This document shows positions 46,959-56,477 of a stretch of DNA of 59,834 nucleotides, in pieces (positions within the stretch are counted from its first letter, which is position 1; every line of letters begins with the position of its first letter). A program made the position numbers and the translations under genes. This DNA is from GH45 sp046704385 (GTDB lineage: Bacteria; Bacteroidota; Bacteroidia; Bacteroidales; SZUA-534), in the NCBI GenBank assembly GCA_046704385.1, contig JBJKSB010000039.1:1-59834 (forward strand), in the 5' to 3' direction. The notes beneath the pieces were generated by a model. It had not been told where the DNA came from, ran no database searches, and worked only from the letters and a program-made list of their open reading frames with translations.

Positions 46959-47147
46959 TTATTTGTTTTTAGATAACTTCACCTCACGATAAACAAAAGT
47001 CAAATTTAAAGCAATGGATAATCCGATAAATATACCCATTATGAAATCAGTAAAATCATTCTGTGAAGCGTAAGTTTTAAGAATTAAAGCTATTGTTAAA
47101 CTAAGCATTCCAACAGGCATGAATAATTTGTAATTCTTTCTAATCAT
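46959..47147 (-). CDS. Small two-helix membrane protein, unknown
   Basis: 62 residues with two hydrophobic segments (about 8-25 and 33-51) and a basic tail VYREVKLSKNK. The sequence reads as a real membrane protein and lies 22 bp after the rhamnosidase gene. No family recognised. Confidence 0.55.
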   Translation of the reverse strand: MIRKNYKLFMPVGMLSLTIALILKTYASQNDFTDFIMGIFIGLSIALNLTFVYREVKLSKNK

Positions 47148-47169
47148 ATAATTAATTTTTTATTAGGTT

Positions 47170-49554
47170 TCATTCAATTACATTTATTCCATCATGCAAT
47201 TGTATTTTCTCTCCATTCCCAATAAAAACACCTGTTAAATCATGGGGTAAGGTTATTTCACCCATAAGGTGATTATCCTTGTTTTTGTGTAATTTAACAT
47301 GAATGCTGCCCAGCTTGTGGGGCATGGTGGCATCAATATTTTTTAAATTTCCCAGGTTGGGTTCAATCAAAACGGAATCGAATCCGGGTGTGGCAGGTTT
47401 AATACCACTAACCAACGATAAAAAGAAATATACCGGCGAAGCGCTCCAGGCATGACAATCGGAACGTGTGGGGTCGGGTCTTTCGGCGAAGGTTGTTAGT
47501 CCGGAAGCCAACATTTTTTCCCAGGGCTGTAATGAATTTGTAAATAAATCGGCTTTGCCTGCCATTTCAAGGGCTTCAAATAAATAAAAACTAAAATATA
47601 AGCTGCACGGGGCCAGTTCTTTATCATTCAACAGGGTATTCACAACAGCTGATTTATCCATTTTTTCAGGAAATGTATTTGTGGTAATGGCCAAAGCATT
47701 GGCATGCTGGCTGAAGGTTGCTTTTTCGGGTGAATCGGCAATTAGTCCCTTTGATTTATCAAAACATTTTTGATATACCGCTTTTCTTAGGTTGGCAGAA
47801 ATGTTTTTATAATCTGTGGCAACATCATTCATGTTAAATGCTTCGAATAGTTCAGCCGCTTTTTCAAGAGTATAAACATATTGCAGACTTACTACCGCTG
47901 AATTGCCATCATATATTGCCGGGGGAGCTCCGTTATCCCATCCTTTGGAGTTGACCCAGTCAACAAAATTCCACCATTCAACGCGACCCAACATACCGCT
48001 TGTATCTATGCGTGTTTTAAACCAGTTCAGGGTTTCCATAATTCCGGGTAGCATTGATCTGACAAATGCCGAATCGCCGTTCAGCAACCAATAATCGTGT
48101 ACCATGGTAACCCAAACCAATGAAAAGGTGGGTATAATCTGAACTTCACGGCAAGGATAACGACTTTGGTTAATTCCTAAAGGCAATTGTGAACTATGCA
48201 AAGCGATTATCGCATTTTTAACCAATCTTGAATCTCCGGAAACGTAGGTTGAAACGAGAGACTGTATTCTTGTATCGCCGGCATATTGAAGTTGTTCGTA
48301 ATAAGGACAATCAAAGTATGTTTCATTGGCGCATAAACGTTGGGTTCGCCAGCCAACATCCCATATTTTTTGAAAAAGAGGATTATCGCAGGTAAATGAT
48401 GCCTTTTCTTTAAAAGGATAAGCCGAAAAAATACTATGAAAATCATTTATAACCAGCGGCTCGTTTCCGGTTTCTATATCCAGTTCCAGGTATCTGAAAG
48501 CACGCCACCAGAGCGTTTGAAATGTACGATTATTACCTCCGTCACAAATAATAACATCGGAATTGCCTGCGATGTGTTTATTTTCAATATCGTTTCGGTT
48601 GCCCTTATTTCCATTATTATCAAATAAACTTTCAGCATATGTTAATTTAATAATACTTTTTGATCCTTTTGAGAAAGTAATAACGGGGTATGCAGTGGTT
48701 AGTTCATTTTGGTCGAACAGAATTTTTATTTTTGAATTTGGTGATATTTTTAGCGATGATTCACCTTTTAAAAATCCTTCAGGAATATCGCTTAAATCAG
48801 AACGGCGAATTTTAAAAAAGCGTTGGTTTTTTTCCTCCATAAATGGAATTTCCCTTTTATGGAGGGTATGTGTTGAAGTGTTTCCATATTCGCCTAAAAA
48901 ACCAACGGGTCTGGCAATTTCTGTTTCTTTTGCATGTTTCCAGTCCGGAGTGGTTGTAAAATTTTCTTCCGTCCATCTCCAGGGATGGGTCGCGCAATTA
49001 AATTCTTCACCGTCACCTACAGCAAAATAACCCTCAACATTAACCGGCTGGGGTGCATAGGAAATATCGTTAAAAACCATCCAGCTACTATCGGTATTAC
49101 AAATACTTTCGATATCTGAATTTCCCTGTAAAATAAATCCGGTTTGCTTTGAAATTTGAGCCAAAGGACGGTGCTCGGCAAAATTCCACACTACGGAAGT
49201 AATAATATTTTTGCCTGTGTGCAGATAGGGTGCAATATCGATACTTTCAAAGGCCCAATTAAATAAATAACTTCTGGCCGGGCCATTACATATGTATTTG
49301 GAGTTTATATAAAGTTTGTAACGATTGTCTGCTGAAACATGTACAATAAATTTAACAGGTTTTGTTTTTATAATTATTTCTTTTCTGAATAAATAAACTC
49401 CATACTGCGTAATTGAATTGCCGGGAAATGCTATCCATTTTGCTGTCCAGGATTTACAAAGCAATTCAGGATTAATTTCAGATGTCTGTTGTGCGCTAAG
49501 CTTTGTGGTGATAATACTTAAAACGACCAGAAGAATTTTTAAATAAAGCTTCAT
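47170..49554 (-). CDS. GH78-family alpha-L-rhamnosidase, exported
   Basis: 794 residues with a signal peptide of about 22 residues ending LSAQ. Layout: N-terminal beta-sandwich (about 30-200) with VHVSADNRYKLYINSKYI, a second sandwich (about 220-370), the (alpha/alpha)6 catalytic barrel with YFDCPYYEQLQYAGDTRIQ near residue 410 (Asp and Glu of the family acid/base cluster), and a C-terminal beta domain with ATPGFDSVLIEPNLG. It should cut terminal rhamnose from glycans in the periplasm or at the surface. No SusC/SusD pair or rhamnose catabolic gene is nearby. Confidence 0.9.
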   Translation of the reverse strand: MKLYLKILLVVLSIITTKLSAQQTSEINPELLCKSWTAKWIAFPGNSITQYGVYLFRKEIIIKTKPVKFIVHVSADNRYKLYINSKYICNGPARSYLFNWAFESIDIAPYLHTGKNIITSVVWNFAEHRPLAQISKQTGFILQGNSDIESICNTDSSWMVFNDISYAPQPVNVEGYFAVGDGEEFNCATHPWRWTEENFTTTPDWKHAKETEIARPVGFLGEYGNTSTHTLHKREIPFMEEKNQRFFKIRRSDLSDIPEGFLKGESSLKISPNSKIKILFDQNELTTAYPVITFSKGSKSIIKLTYAESLFDNNGNKGNRNDIENKHIAGNSDVIICDGGNNRTFQTLWWRAFRYLELDIETGNEPLVINDFHSIFSAYPFKEKASFTCDNPLFQKIWDVGWRTQRLCANETYFDCPYYEQLQYAGDTRIQSLVSTYVSGDSRLVKNAIIALHSSQLPLGINQSRYPCREVQIIPTFSLVWVTMVHDYWLLNGDSAFVRSMLPGIMETLNWFKTRIDTSGMLGRVEWWNFVDWVNSKGWDNGAPPAIYDGNSAVVSLQYVYTLEKAAELFEAFNMNDVATDYKNISANLRKAVYQKCFDKSKGLIADSPEKATFSQHANALAITTNTFPEKMDKSAVVNTLLNDKELAPCSLYFSFYLFEALEMAGKADLFTNSLQPWEKMLASGLTTFAERPDPTRSDCHAWSASPVYFFLSLVSGIKPATPGFDSVLIEPNLGNLKNIDATMPHKLGSIHVKLHKNKDNHLMGEITLPHDLTGVFIGNGEKIQLHDGINVIE

Positions 49555-49586
49555 TCAATGTCTTTAAAAAGTTGTAAGGATTCATT

Positions 49587-49892
49587 TTAGAATTCAGAAA
49601 TTTTCCGTTTTTCAGAAACACCTTTCATAGCAAAATAGATTCCAACGATGGAAAACAAGGTCACAATTAACCATTTGAAAACAGTTAATTGCATAAATTC
49701 AATTATTGCTTTAAACCAAAATCCTTCTGCTGCTGCTGTGTTGTTTCCTACAGGACTAAATATCCCAAAAGAGGTCATTAAAAAAATTAAAAAGCCAATA
49801 AACATAAATATAATACCAAACCGAATCATAGCATTGGCATTTTTTATGGGTTCTTTATGTTTCTCTCGAAAAGCAAAAAATTCAACTTTCAT
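49587..49892 (-). CDS. Small two-helix membrane protein, unknown
   Basis: 101 residues with two hydrophobic segments (about 23-44 and 73-91) and a charged C-terminus KGVSEKRKISEF. It lies 32 bp upstream of the rhamnosidase gene on the same strand and may share its transcript. No family recognised. Confidence 0.6.
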   Translation of the reverse strand: MKVEFFAFREKHKEPIKNANAMIRFGIIFMFIGFLIFLMTSFGIFSPVGNNTAAAEGFWFKAIIEFMQLTVFKWLIVTLFSIVGIYFAMKGVSEKRKISEF

Positions 49893-50225
49893 AATAAATT
49901 TATTTATAGTGTTATGTTTTTTAGTACCCTTCCGGTGGTCTTTGGGTATGGAGTTTTGCGCGCTTGATGTTGTGTTTCATGATCCCCCGATGACTTTGAA
50001 ACAAATATAATGAATACATGTCAGATTTTTGCTAAAAACATTTTCAGTTTAACTTTAAGAATTTGCTTTTGACTTTCTCTCTCTCTCGAGTTTTCCTTAA
50101 ACTGAAGAGTCTTGTTACTTCTGTTGAGTGTCTATAATGCTTAATGGTGTGGGATCAGCCCTTTCCTTTGCTTGCTTATTGGTTTGTAATACCTGGATTT
50201 GGATGATTTTTTTTTAGCACGAAAA
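49893..50225. other. 333-bp gap with a possible -7 box, otherwise no gene
   Basis: On the minus strand TATATTTG at 50002-50009 fits TAnnTTTG and may serve the 101-residue membrane protein with a leader of about 100 bases. A CT-rich tract lies near 50080-50095. I see no coding frame, RNA gene or terminator. Confidence 0.4.
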
Positions 50226-52238
50226 TTATAAATTTTTCTGAATAATTTTAATCAGGCTGTTTTCTTTAGTGGGTTTACTTATATAATCTATACAGCCCAT
50301 ACTTAGCGCTTTATCTTTTTCTTCAAAATTTGCATAGGCTGTTTGGGCAATAATTTTAATGTCGGGGTTCGATTTTAAAATTTCCTTTGTTGCTTCGTAA
50401 CCATTCAAATCGGGTAAGCGAACATCCATTAAAATTAAATCGATGGGTAGTTCTGTTGCAAACTTTATGGCATCGCGTGCTGTGCCGGCACAAATAATAT
50501 TAAAATTGAAACCTGAGAGTACTTCTTTAATATATTCAGAATTGTAAAAATCATCTTCAACTATTAATATGGTTTTTTGCTCTTCGGCAATATTTATAGT
50601 ATCCGGTTTTGAATTTTTTGAAACAGCTTGTGGTTCACTGATATTGTAATCGATGGTGAAACTGAATGAAGAGCCTTTGTTTACTTCTGAGTCAACCCAC
50701 ACCTCACCATTCAGCAAATGAACCAGGCCTTTCACTATAGGAAGACCCAAACCGGTGCCACTTAAGTTCTTATGCGGAAGTGAATCCAACTGTGCAAATC
50801 GCTCAAAAATATACGACAACTTATCCTGGGGTATGCCAATACCTGTATCTGAAACAATAAACAGAATTTTATTATCATTTAACCGGCAGCTACATTTAAC
50901 CTGGCCTTCTTCAGTAAATTTCAGGGCATTGCTTACTAAATTAATTAATATTTGTTTTAGCTTGCCGTTATCGGTGATTATGGAAGTTGAGCCAAGTCTA
51001 TTGTCAATTTCAAATATTAACGATATATGTTTTGTGTGGGTCCGGTTTTGTTGTTCGCCAAACATAACTTCTAATTCAGAAAACAATTCATTCAATTTAC
51101 ACTTATCATGCGATACCGAAAGTGAACCCGACTCAATTTTCGAAATATCAAGAATATCGTTAATAATATCGAGCAAATCGTTGCTTCTTATTTTAATGAT
51201 ATTTGCAAATCGCTCTAATTTTTCATGATTATTTACATTCGCTAATAAAAGGCTCGAAAAGCCCATTATAGCATTTAGAGGGGTTCTGATTTCATGAGAC
51301 ATATTTTGGATAAAAGCCGTTTTTAATTTGTCACCTTCCTCTGCTTTTTCTTTTGCCTGTAGCAATTCAAGTTCTGCCCTTTTTCGTTCCGTTACATCTG
51401 AAGAAATGCCGCAAACGGCTACTACTTTATTCTCAGAATCAAAAATCGGGAATTTCACAGAATAGTAATAGTGAACCCCGTCATGTTCCAAATTGCTTTC
51501 TTCAAAAATAATAGCACTTTTTTTGTTTATTACATTTATATCGTTGGCCCAATGCGATTCAGCGATTTCTTTGGGCATTATTTTTTTCCGGGTTTTGCCA
51601 ATTAAATTTTCCTTTTTAACCTTTAATACTTTTTCAAGTTTATGATTAGCGATAATAAATTTACCTTCAAGGTCGAGCATATAAATTAATGAAGGTGAAT
51701 TGTCCAGAATACTTTGCAGCCTTTTTTCACTGTCCTTAAGTTTTTGCTCAATGGTTCTTCGGTGAGTGATATCAAGTATAGTCCCTCGTAACCCTACTAC
51801 ATTTCCTGATTCATCAACGGTTGGCTGGCAAATGGTATTAATTATTCTTTGCTCTCCATCGGGTCTGCAAATTCGTAATACTAAATCGTATGGTATGCCT
51901 TTCTCAACGGCCAGACTAACGGCTTTGTCAAAAGTATTCCAGTCATCGGTATGAATATATTTTTTATGATCGAGATAGGCAGGTGCTCCTAAATCAGGAT
52001 TTAAACCCCATATTCGAAACATTTCATCGGACCATACGGGCTGCTGCGATACCGGGTCAAACACCCAGCTCCCCGTTTGTGAAAGCTTTTGTGCCTCATT
52101 TAATTCTCTCTCATTTTTCTCGGCCTGCTCTTTAATTTTTTCTATTTCGTCTTTTAAGGATTTTAATTGCAGATTTTCTTTCTCCAGATATTTAATTCGG
52201 GACAACAATTCCTCGTATGTCGGTTTTGATTCTTTCAT
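50226..52238 (-). CDS. PAS-PAS hybrid sensor histidine kinase with receiver domain
   Basis: About 670 residues from the ATG at 52238 (MKESKPTYEELLS); the frame extends 45 codons upstream but that part looks non-coding. Seen in order: a coiled coil (about 1-45), PAS with QPVWSDEMFRIWGL and a PAC (about 55-160), a second PAS-PAC (about 170-285), HisKA with FIQNMSHEIRTPLNAIMGF near 310, HATPase with VSDTGIGIPQDKL and GTGLGLPIVKGLV (about 420-535), and a receiver (about 548-670) with LILMDVRLPDLNG (phospho-Asp near 602). No transmembrane segment, so it senses a cytoplasmic signal. No output regulator is adjacent. Confidence 0.93.
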   Translation of the reverse strand: MKESKPTYEELLSRIKYLEKENLQLKSLKDEIEKIKEQAEKNERELNEAQKLSQTGSWVFDPVSQQPVWSDEMFRIWGLNPDLGAPAYLDHKKYIHTDDWNTFDKAVSLAVEKGIPYDLVLRICRPDGEQRIINTICQPTVDESGNVVGLRGTILDITHRRTIEQKLKDSEKRLQSILDNSPSLIYMLDLEGKFIIANHKLEKVLKVKKENLIGKTRKKIMPKEIAESHWANDINVINKKSAIIFEESNLEHDGVHYYYSVKFPIFDSENKVVAVCGISSDVTERKRAELELLQAKEKAEEGDKLKTAFIQNMSHEIRTPLNAIMGFSSLLLANVNNHEKLERFANIIKIRSNDLLDIINDILDISKIESGSLSVSHDKCKLNELFSELEVMFGEQQNRTHTKHISLIFEIDNRLGSTSIITDNGKLKQILINLVSNALKFTEEGQVKCSCRLNDNKILFIVSDTGIGIPQDKLSYIFERFAQLDSLPHKNLSGTGLGLPIVKGLVHLLNGEVWVDSEVNKGSSFSFTIDYNISEPQAVSKNSKPDTINIAEEQKTILIVEDDFYNSEYIKEVLSGFNFNIICAGTARDAIKFATELPIDLILMDVRLPDLNGYEATKEILKSNPDIKIIAQTAYANFEEKDKALSMGCIDYISKPTKENSLIKIIQKNL

Positions 52239-52442
52239 AGGTTCAGATTCTGACTTGAAGTTAAAATAAAATTCGTATTTAAAGAAGATATTTTTGAAAT
52301 TTATGGTCAATTCAGGCAAGTAAAAGAATGCCTTATGCGATGTTGATTTAAATTGAAATGGGCCAGGACACAAAGTCGCAATTTGATTAAGTTAGGTTGG
52401 TTTTGAGGGGTAATTGAATATATTTTTAGGTACATATGAGAT

Positions 52443-52847
52443 TTATATATCCACCAGTTGTTTAAATTCATCAAAACTTATAGGCAGCGCCAGGAGCGAA
52501 TAAGCCTTTTCGAGGGACGAACAAAATTTACGGGTATAATTCAGCGACTTGAAAAAAATATGAAGATAAGCCGTTTCTGTGGGCTGATTTACCAGGTAGA
52601 TACCCAGCCGTTGATTGTCAATTAGCATAAAACGGTCAATTAACGATTTCATTTCTCCAATTCTATCCGGTTTAAAATTGAATGTACAATCTCGCAGGTC
52701 GTTTAATTGATAATATACATTAGAGAAATCTTTGTCCTTGCGGTATAGTTCGGCAATATCAAGAAGTTCTTCCATGGTTTTAACCCCGGGTGCTAACTTT
52801 ATAATACCAAAATGAATTTCAGAATATATTTTATAGCGGTTTGACAT
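52443..52847 (-). CDS. Hypothetical small protein, STAS/SpoIIAA-like pattern
   Basis: 134-residue soluble protein with no membrane or signal segment. The strand-helix alternation (YKIYSEIHFGIIKLAPG, then helix LLDIAELYRKD, then VYYQLNDLRDC) resembles SpoIIAA-like folds found in many Bacteroidota hypothetical proteins. 205 bp upstream of the kinase start on the same strand. Family assignment is weak. Confidence 0.6.
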   Translation of the reverse strand: MSNRYKIYSEIHFGIIKLAPGVKTMEELLDIAELYRKDKDFSNVYYQLNDLRDCTFNFKPDRIGEMKSLIDRFMLIDNQRLGIYLVNQPTETAYLHIFFKSLNYTRKFCSSLEKAYSLLALPISFDEFKQLVDI

Positions 52848-53007
52848 TTAATTTTAGTTACTTTCCCAATACAAATATAGGGTTATTCGTAATGCAAAAT
52901 CAAATATCGGAAATTTTATACAACATTAACTGTTATCAAATTGTTCGTAACAGATTCCTTTGGCGGGTAAAAACCAACAGGTAGCTTTTTCGTTTTCTAC
53001 GGGTGTT

Positions 53008-53772
53008 TTATTTTACTTTAATATCAAAAGTTCTGATATTTCTTACTTTAAAATCAGGGGTGGGTACATCATCGGGCGATGTCTTATAAATTTGGGTTGA
53101 ATCAAATGTAATTACTCCATTAAATTCAATGTTTATGTTATTCTCATAATATTCATTATCAAGATATTTATCGTAATAATACGTTGTGTCATTATTGCTT
53201 TTAATACCTATTAACCACTGATAACTGCCTCTGGTTGCCACAAAATTTTTTACGATCCCGTTTTGATTAATTAAGGTCCTCTCATTGAAATTTACAGTTT
53301 CATTAGTATCAATTTGAAATGCGTTTAAATAAGTTCTTAGGTATCCAATGTAATCTTTGGTTTCGTCGGGCTCATTGCGGTACTCAAAAATGACTTTATA
53401 TGTTTTTTCCTTGCTTTTTATTTCAATCCACTCTGCACCACCATCAGCACAATCAGGACAACCAATGATTGAGTCGAGACTTAAAAAAGCATCGATATTT
53501 ATTTTTTCAATAAGTTCTGTCCAATACGTTGAATTAATATTCTCTGTATCTGAAATTTCAGGCAAAAGGCCTTGTGTATCCCAACCGTTTTTATGGAAAT
53601 CAATCTCTTGGCTATTGATAGTAATATCATTTGCACAATAGCCGATACATTCTCCAAATGATGTTCCATATTTAACGTATTCTATTTCAGATGATAAATT
53701 ATTATTTTTTTCACATCCAGTTAAAAGAAGTATTAAAAATAGTCTGAATATCAAGTTGTAAAATCTTATCAT
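53008..53772 (-). CDS. Hypothetical lipoprotein
   Basis: 254 residues. A signal peptide with lipobox LLLTGC (Cys near 20) points to envelope anchoring. The mature part has a Cys pair in FGECIGYCAND and another in CPDCADGG, and otherwise many Asn/Asp/Glu and aromatic residues. The CIGYC pattern may be a disulfide or metal site. No family recognised. Confidence 0.7.
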   Translation of the reverse strand: MIRFYNLIFRLFLILLLTGCEKNNNLSSEIEYVKYGTSFGECIGYCANDITINSQEIDFHKNGWDTQGLLPEISDTENINSTYWTELIEKINIDAFLSLDSIIGCPDCADGGAEWIEIKSKEKTYKVIFEYRNEPDETKDYIGYLRTYLNAFQIDTNETVNFNERTLINQNGIVKNFVATRGSYQWLIGIKSNNDTTYYYDKYLDNEYYENNINIEFNGVITFDSTQIYKTSPDDVPTPDFKVRNIRTFDIKVK

Positions 53773-54045
53773 GGTGAATATTTAAAAGGTTATTAGTGGA
53801 TATACAGACTTGATATTGGCTATTTTGGTTGCGTTTATTCTAATTATTTTAACGATTTGACATTAAAAAATCGTAGTGCGTCAACAGCTTGTATTTTCTA
53901 GTCAGTAAGGTAGTTGGATTTTAAAATATTCTGAGGATTTAATAAAATAACATGAGTTATCTGGAATTTAATAAAGTTCTTGAAAAGCAATAGGCGCTCA
54001 TTGATACAGGTTCTAACCTGCAAAATAATTAAGCTCAATTGAAAT
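53773..54045. other. 273-bp gap with a broken short plus-strand frame
   Basis: On the plus strand an ATG at 53952 opens 13 codons (MSYLEFNKVLEKQ), then TAG at 53991, and the same frame continues for 12 sense codons to TAA at 54030. It may be a decayed fragment. No other feature seen. Confidence 0.3.
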
Positions 54046-55245
54046 CTATTGGATTAAGTCATTAGTATAAAAATTGACACCAAAAACCATGATATCATCA
54101 ATTTGATTTTCATTTCCCTGCCAGTCCTCAAGGAAACTAACCAACCTGTCATTATATTCTTTTAACGGAAGGTTATCCAGGATGCATCCTTCAATTATTT
54201 TTTTAAACTGTGAACGTTTAATCTTATCTTTTGCTTTTTCTCCAAACTGATCGAAATAGCCGTCGGAAAATAAAAACACATATTCATTTGGTTCCAGGTT
54301 AATCACCTGGTTCTCAAAAGGCTTTTCCTTTAAAAAATACGATACAGGATTTCGTGTACCTTTTAATTCTATTAAAGTTTTATCGGACCGTGCTATTAAA
54401 ATATTATTGTTTGCGCCCGAAAATTCCAGTGTTTTGGTTGCCGGGTCAAAAATACAAACCACCATATCCATACCATCAGTAATACGAATGTTACCATTGA
54501 CATCGTTAAAGGTTGCTTTTATTTTTTCCCTCATTATTTCGAGAACAGAAGCAGCGCTTATTTCTTTATAGAGCGATACAATCTCATTCAAATGCGAAAT
54601 TCCCAGGAGGCTCATGAAGGCTCCAGGTACTCCATGTCCGGTACAATCCGCAGCTATAAGCACAATTTTTGACCCAAGTTGTTTTATCCAGTAAAAATCA
54701 CCAGAAACAATATCACGGGGCCGGTATAATATAAAAAAGTCGGGCAGGAGCGTATTTAAAAGTTCATCAGTTGGCAGTAGTGCCCGCTGTATACGTTGTG
54801 CATACCCTATACTTTGGGTCAGGTGGTTATGTTTCGATTCAATAAATTTCCGTAACGAATCGATGCGATCTTTTTCTTTATAAACGGCAATACTTTGTTC
54901 CCATAACTTTTGGGTCTTTTGTTTAAAAGCTTCCTTTTCTGCTTCAAGCTTTTGTTTTTCGCTTATTGCAGCATTAAGTTCATCCTCGTTATCATTTTGA
55001 TGAACCGGTTCATTTTTAAATTCGTTTACTTTTGGATTAAGCTGCAATCGTTCTTTATAATCGCTTATTATTACCGATTGTCGATATACTTCTTGTTCTA
55101 AATCCCTTGTTTTCTCTATTAGGACTGACAATTTACCAGGTGCTGATTTTTCACTCCTTTTATATTTTTTACTTAAAAACCCAAGCGCTGTCAGTAAAAT
55201 TATATTGATTGTTATGGTTATTGCTATAGGGATATTCATATTCAT
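54046..55245 (-). CDS. SpoIIE/PP2C-type phosphatase with N-terminal membrane helix and coiled coil
   Basis: 399 residues. A membrane helix (about 5-24), a long coiled coil (about 40-155), then a SpoIIE domain (about 185-395) with FYWIKQLGSKIVLIAADCTGHGVPGAFMSLLG (in pieces) near 195-228, DGMDMVVCIFDP and FLFSDGYFDQFG. Such Ser/Thr phosphatases usually act on anti-sigma antagonists or other partners. Starts directly after the lipoprotein gene stop (0 bp) and is the last gene of a four-gene operon. Confidence 0.9.
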   Translation of the reverse strand: MNMNIPIAITITINIILLTALGFLSKKYKRSEKSAPGKLSVLIEKTRDLEQEVYRQSVIISDYKERLQLNPKVNEFKNEPVHQNDNEDELNAAISEKQKLEAEKEAFKQKTQKLWEQSIAVYKEKDRIDSLRKFIESKHNHLTQSIGYAQRIQRALLPTDELLNTLLPDFFILYRPRDIVSGDFYWIKQLGSKIVLIAADCTGHGVPGAFMSLLGISHLNEIVSLYKEISAASVLEIMREKIKATFNDVNGNIRITDGMDMVVCIFDPATKTLEFSGANNNILIARSDKTLIELKGTRNPVSYFLKEKPFENQVINLEPNEYVFLFSDGYFDQFGEKAKDKIKRSQFKKIIEGCILDNLPLKEYNDRLVSFLEDWQGNENQIDDIMVFGVNFYTNDLIQ

Positions 55246-56472
55246 TTATTTTGTGTTGCCGGTTAAACAGGTTTTTGAAAAGGCCAGGGCATTCGTTGTA
55301 TTATAGGCTTTTTTTGCATACAACTCTATAAGCTCTGAATTGCTATTTGTAATACCAAGCATCATTTCAGGGAAATTGGCCTGATTTTGGTTGGTCCAGT
55401 TAACACCGCCTTCAGTGTTTAACGAAAACACCGAGCTGGAGGTAATATCCGATGAATAAAAATCAGTATTTGAGAAAGCCCTGTTTCCCGAATATCCTCC
55501 AATAATTATCTGATTATCCAAATGGTGTGTACAAGTGGCTGTAAATTTTGATTCAAGCAATATTTTAAAACTGGTTATTTTTTCCAAATCCGTATTGTAT
55601 TGTGAATAAATAAGGGTAGTATTACCTGAAGTTCCATTATTTGACGCTGAACCAACTAAATCAATCCCATTATTATAAAATCCAATGTTGTATATTTCTG
55701 ATATAGAATCAGTTAATTCCATATCTTTAATATTGGTTGATGATGAAATGAATGTAAGGCCGGATAAATAATTTGTATTTAAATCAGGATTGGAACCGGG
55801 AGCCATTTGCTGCATTGCTGTAAAGGAAATGGCGATTGAATTGTCTGACAAAACAAATGTATTGTTTACCATGCCTTCATATTGTTGAAGCGAAGAATTT
55901 ACAAGGGTTCCCGCATTCACTTCATCAATATTTAAATATATCACAGATCCTCCTCCAGCATCGGGTTGGAAATTATTTGACTGGTTCATTCCTGAGGATA
56001 TAATTAACCAGTTGCCATCGGAGGTTTTACTAACAGCATTAAACGATAAGGTTATCGAGTCGCTTGATGACAGGTTCCAGCTTAATTGGTCGGTAACCTC
56101 ACCTGGTTTAGACACTTCAATAGCCTGGACCGTTGTTTTATTTTCAGAATTGGTATAAGTATAAGAAATTATCAGGTTATCATCAGAATTCCGGCTTAAA
56201 TTGATATTTGCGATTGAGTCGACGGTTTGTCCTTCAGTGAAATAATCAGAAATATTGAGCAGATTTGATTCATTACCGCTAAGGTCAATAAAAGACAAAT
56301 ATGGAATGGAGTCCTTAACTAAAATGGAGTAGAAACCATCAGAACCCGATACGGGTAAACATTTAATTTCTTTATTATACAAAATATAATTCATCTCGTT
56401 CAAGGCGGCCAGTTCCTCGTCCTGACAGGATGCAATAAGCAGGACGGCAAAAGCTATGATAAAATATTTCAT
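55246..56472 (-). CDS. Lipoprotein of unknown function in the STAND/WD40-like operon
   Basis: 408 residues with a signal peptide and lipobox LLIASCQDEE (Cys16), so probably envelope-anchored. The mature part has Ser/Thr/Asn-rich beta-type stretches such as ISYTYTNSENKTTV and NWLIISSGMNQS, which suggest a beta-propeller or beta-sandwich, but no family is recognised. 5 bp after the barrel gene and adjoining the phosphatase gene. Confidence 0.75.
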   Translation of the reverse strand: MKYFIIAFAVLLIASCQDEELAALNEMNYILYNKEIKCLPVSGSDGFYSILVKDSIPYLSFIDLSGNESNLLNISDYFTEGQTVDSIANINLSRNSDDNLIISYTYTNSENKTTVQAIEVSKPGEVTDQLSWNLSSSDSITLSFNAVSKTSDGNWLIISSGMNQSNNFQPDAGGGSVIYLNIDEVNAGTLVNSSLQQYEGMVNNTFVLSDNSIAISFTAMQQMAPGSNPDLNTNYLSGLTFISSSTNIKDMELTDSISEIYNIGFYNNGIDLVGSASNNGTSGNTTLIYSQYNTDLEKITSFKILLESKFTATCTHHLDNQIIIGGYSGNRAFSNTDFYSSDITSSSVFSLNTEGGVNWTNQNQANFPEMMLGITNSNSELIELYAKKAYNTTNALAFSKTCLTGNTK

Positions 56473-56477
56473 GCGGA

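Noticed and set aside
52239..52373. Upstream N-terminal extension of the hybrid kinase
   Set aside because: The first 45 codons (rich in Phe and Lys, no domain match) look like untranslated leader; the ATG at 52238 fits the coiled-coil start.
53952..54032. Short plus-strand frame as a gene
   Set aside because: It is broken by an in-frame TAG after 13 codons and is only 27 codons long.
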